A stretch of DNA of 64,000 bases, taken from Asticcacaulis solisilvae (GTDB taxonomy: Bacteria > Pseudomonadota > Alphaproteobacteria > Caulobacterales > Caulobacteraceae). The stretch's first letter is position 1, and each line of letters starts with the position of its first letter. Position numbers and translations under genes: made by a program. The notes beneath the pieces were generated by a model. That model did no database searches. It saw only the letters and a list, made by a program, of their open reading frames with translations, and was not told where the DNA came from. Of the stretch, positions 62,011 through 64,000 are shown one piece after another. The DNA lies in contig NZ_JAGGMI010000008.1 of assembly GCF_017875235.1 (NCBI RefSeq), positions 160,519 through 224,518 of the forward strand. The letters are read 5' to 3'.

Positions 62011-62475
62011 TTACGACAACGGCACGCCAACCGACCGGTTGCGCGCCACGGCGTCCGCGTCCGGCAATTCCATCATCTCCAGCCAGCAGCTGGTGAAACA
62101 GCTGGCCATCCGGTCATACCCCTCGCCGCTCAGCGGCTTGGCGATATAGCCGCTGGCAAAGGCGTCGTAACAGCGCGCGATCTCGTCCTCGTTGCGGGAA
62201 CTGGACAGCATCAGCACGGGCAGGCTGCGCGTGCCGTCGTCCGACCGGATCCGCCGCAGCAGCTCGATGCCGGAAATACCCGGCAGGTTGATGTCGCACA
62301 CCGCCAGGCTGAAGGCGGCCGGCCCCGGCCCTTCGTCCAGTATCCGCAAGGCGGCTTCGGCGGACGGCGCCACGGTGACGGCGATATCCTCATTGGCCCG
62401 CTTGAGCGCGCGCTTGAACAGGATGGCGTCGCCGGTATTGTCCTCGACGAGCAGGATATGGTGGGGGCCCGACAT
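62011..62475 (-). CDS. Rcp1-type single-domain response regulator
   Basis: This 154-residue stand-alone receiver starts ILLVEDNTGDAILFKRALKR like Rcp1 regulators. Phospho-acceptor Asp61 is in AVCDINLPG, followed by LMLSSSRNEDE and Lys113 in GYIAKPLS. It is a paralogue of the receiver at 20242-20772 (same ILLVED-x2-GDA, DxNLPGISG, SGYxxKP wording). No kinase gene is adjacent, so it is an orphan here and may take phosphate from the MASE1 kinase or another. It reads away from the membrane protein gene across a 251-bp gap with no clear site. Confidence 0.9.
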   Translation of the reverse strand: MSGPHHILLVEDNTGDAILFKRALKRANEDIAVTVAPSAEAALRILDEGPGPAAFSLAVCDINLPGISGIELLRRIRSDDGTRSLPVLMLSSSRNEDEIARCYDAFASGYIAKPLSGEGYDRMASCFTSCWLEMMELPDADAVARNRSVGVPLS

Positions 62476-62726
62476 CGCGTCCTCCTCATGCGTCGGTACA
62501 GGGCAGCAGTATCAAGAATAACCGCGTCATAAGTGTGGCCGGCATCGGTAACGGCCGCAACCACCCGGCACGCAAACCGCTGTCGTCCCACTTCGGACGC
62601 GTCGACAATACCACGGATTCAGGCCCGCCGCCATCCTCCGTTATCCGGGTACCGCAAACCTCTTACCGGCCGTCCGGTCATTGCCGGATGCCGGCGACGC
62701 GTCTAAGGTGGCGCGCGGAGGGGCAG

Positions 62727-63179
62727 ATGGACACACTCGTAAGCGGCGTATCCCAGAACTTCGGCCAGGCTTTTAAACACCTGTTCAGCGCCGGTGGCGC
62801 GCCGTTGTGGCTCGCGCTGCTGATGCCATTGACGCTGGCCGCCCTGCCCGTCGCCGTCATCCGCCGCGCCGAATGGACCCCGCGCGCACGGATCGCCAGA
62901 GGGCTCCTCGCCGCCCTGCCTGCCTTCTGGGTGGCCATATGGGTGATCACCACCGCCTTCGGCTACAATGACAGGCTGGCCCGGTTCGACCTCGGCGCAA
63001 TCGTCTTCTGGGTCTTTGCCGGGCTGACGGCGGCGATGGCGCTGTCAGGGATCGCCGCCACGGTGCTGATCGGCGGCTGGCACCGCCTGACCGCCCTGGC
63101 GCTTCTGGTTATCAATCTGTGGATCATCGCCACCTGCGCCTTTGTCGGCGTCATAGTGGTGGCGGGCGTCACGCCATGA
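62727..63179 (+). CDS. Hypothetical membrane protein
   Basis: This 150-residue protein of unrecognised family has about four hydrophobic helices (around 25-45, 60-80, 88-115 and 122-148) and a short N-terminal soluble stretch. A basic loop ([14 protein letters not shown]) lies between helices 1 and 2, suggesting that side faces the cytoplasm. GGAGGGG precedes the ATG. Its stop overlaps the start of the glutathione S-transferase gene (ATGA), so both are co-translated, but no functional link follows from that alone. Confidence 0.75.
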   Translation: MDTLVSGVSQNFGQAFKHLFSAGGAPLWLALLMPLTLAALPVAVIRRAEWTPRARIARGLLAALPAFWVAIWVITTAFGYNDRLARFDLGAIVFWVFAGLTAAMALSGIAATVLIGGWHRLTALALLVINLWIIATCAFVGVIVVAGVTP

Positions 63180-63799
63180 CCGTGAAAATCCTCGGCCGGC
63201 TAAGCTCGATCAATGTCCGCAAGGTGCTGTGGGCGTGCGACGAGCTGGGTCTCGCCTACATCCGAGAGGATTGGGGCACGGGCTTCGCCGACGTCCAAGA
63301 CCCTGCATTTCTGGCGCTCAATCCCAACGCCCAGATTCCGGTGATCATCGACGGCGATGTCGTGCTCTGGGAATCGAACACTATCCTGCGCTATCTCGCC
63401 AACGCGCATGGCGGCGAAGCGTTCTATCCAAATGCCCCCGTGGCGCGCGCCCGCGTCGACCAGTGGCTCGACTGGCAGGCCTCGGACCTCAATCCGGCCT
63501 GGAGCTACGCCTTCCTGGCGCTGGCGCGGGGCTCCGAGGCGCATAGGATTCCGCTGATGATCGACCGTTCGATCGCGCGCTGGACGCAGCTGATGCAGGT
63601 GCTGGACGGGCACCTGGCCACGCGCGCCCATATGGCCGGCGAAGCGTTTTCGCTGGCCGATATCGCGGTCGGCCTGTCGGTGACGCGCTGGCTGGCCACG
63701 CCGTTTTCCAAGCCGGACCTGCCGGCGGTCGCGGCCTATCACGCGCGCCTCAGCCAGCGCCCGGCCTTCGCGGCCTATGGCCTGGCTGGGATCGCCTGA
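63176..63799 (+). CDS. Glutathione S-transferase
   Basis: This 207-residue protein has a thioredoxin-like N-terminal domain ([42 protein letters not shown] with the cis-proline IPV and the glutathione-binding ES pair) and an all-helical C-terminal domain with [19 protein letters not shown]. The SSINVRK segment places the activating Ser in the position used by beta/theta-like bacterial enzymes. It conjugates or reduces electrophiles with glutathione. It overlaps the upstream membrane protein gene by four bases. Its stop is eight bases before a CTA-flanked repeat element. Confidence 0.92.
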   Translation: MTVKILGRLSSINVRKVLWACDELGLAYIREDWGTGFADVQDPAFLALNPNAQIPVIIDGDVVLWESNTILRYLANAHGGEAFYPNAPVARARVDQWLDWQASDLNPAWSYAFLALARGSEAHRIPLMIDRSIARWTQLMQVLDGHLATRAHMAGEAFSLADIAVGLSVTRWLATPFSKPDLPAVAAYHARLSQRPAFAAYGLAGIA

Positions 63800-63806
63800 C
63801 GCCAGC

Positions 63807-64000
63807 CTAGAGCATGATGCGTTTAAGTCGAACCGTCATCATGCTCCAGGTTTTTGTTTTGTCGCGATATTCAGCCAAAAACCGCTGCACACTTTTTGGC
63901 ATATCGCTCCAGGTTTTTGTTTTGTCGCGATATTCAGCCAAAAACCGCTGCACACTTTTTGGCATATCGCTCCAGGTTTTTGTTTTGTCGCGATATTCAG
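63807..64000 (+). repeat. Palindrome followed by a 63-bp tandem repeat of the two-hairpin family
   Basis: After CTA, the arms GAGCATGATG (63810-63819) and CATCATGCTC (63837-63846) form a perfect hairpin. From 63843 a 63-bp unit recurs exactly at 63906 and 63969 and is cut by the window end. Each unit contains the spacer GTTTTTGTTTTGTCGCGATA and a CCAAAAA/TTTTTGG hairpin flanked by GCGATAT/ATATCGC, clearly akin to the first half of element copies A-C. Confidence 0.85.

Noticed and set aside
1..64000. tRNA, rRNA, replication origin or prophage genes
   Set aside because: No cloverleaf, rRNA-like stretch, DnaA-box cluster, integrase or phage structural gene was recognised by reading. A covariance-model scan would settle small RNAs.

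Overview
The window is GC-rich DNA (roughly two thirds G+C by eye) packed with genes on both strands. It reads as a free-living alphaproteobacterium, most likely Caulobacterales (Asticcacaulis or Caulobacter relatives). The grounds are TonB-dependent receptors of the type common there, a MASE1-CHASE sensor kinase, exported peptidases and carbohydrate enzymes, frequent GTG/TTG starts, and small palindromic intergenic repeats. Genus assignment is inference; no rRNA or tRNA gene was seen.

Layout. 1-5.2 kb: the end of a molybdenum hydroxylase operon (FAD and Mo subunits), a drug/metabolite exporter, an exported alpha/beta hydrolase and a rhodanese. 5.3-13.3 kb: a DUF3833 lipoprotein, an exported DUF885 protein, an unknown CPCC protein, a short asparaginase, an HxlR regulator divergent from an SRPBCC/DHFR-like pair with a visible operator, then DUF1080 and GH105 glycan enzymes. 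13.4-15.85 kb: an orphan OmpR-type regulator followed by a repeat island. The island holds a duplicated regulator 3' end, a two-hairpin element with filled and empty sites, a DUF559 nuclease-like gene and an internally deleted IS481-type element with a target duplication. 15.8-20.8 kb: a two-regulator plus giant sensor kinase operon on the minus strand. 21-25.8 kb: an exported esterase and a large TonB-dependent receptor behind a LacI-type operator.

25.9-30 kb: an RTX protein with an SGNH/SASA carbohydrate-esterase domain in its middle. 30.6-41.8 kb: a tandem AAA+ ATPase, a hemolysin III protein, a type-B carboxylesterase, a MazG-like protein, an M13 peptidase, an MFS transporter, a Nudix hydrolase coupled to a Pit phosphate transporter, and a clear Pho box. 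42.2-50.4 kb: a small secreted Ig/cadherin-like protein, a Sel1-repeat protein, a TolA/TonB-like protein, a lower-GC beta-helix protein, a second outer-membrane receptor and a class C beta-lactamase-type hydrolase. 50.4-61.1 kb: three consecutive RTX genes (1762, 947 and 770 aa). They share a C-terminal secretion region, and in the last two that region is almost identical at the DNA level. 61.4-64 kb: a SnoaL-like protein, a third stand-alone receiver, a membrane protein overlapping a glutathione S-transferase, and a 63-bp tandem repeat running off the window end.

Main themes are export and surface biology (four RTX proteins, two TonB-type receptors, many signal peptides) and an unusual density of palindromic mobile-like repeats. 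No type I secretion ABC transporter or membrane-fusion protein is encoded here, so the RTX proteins must use an exporter encoded elsewhere.
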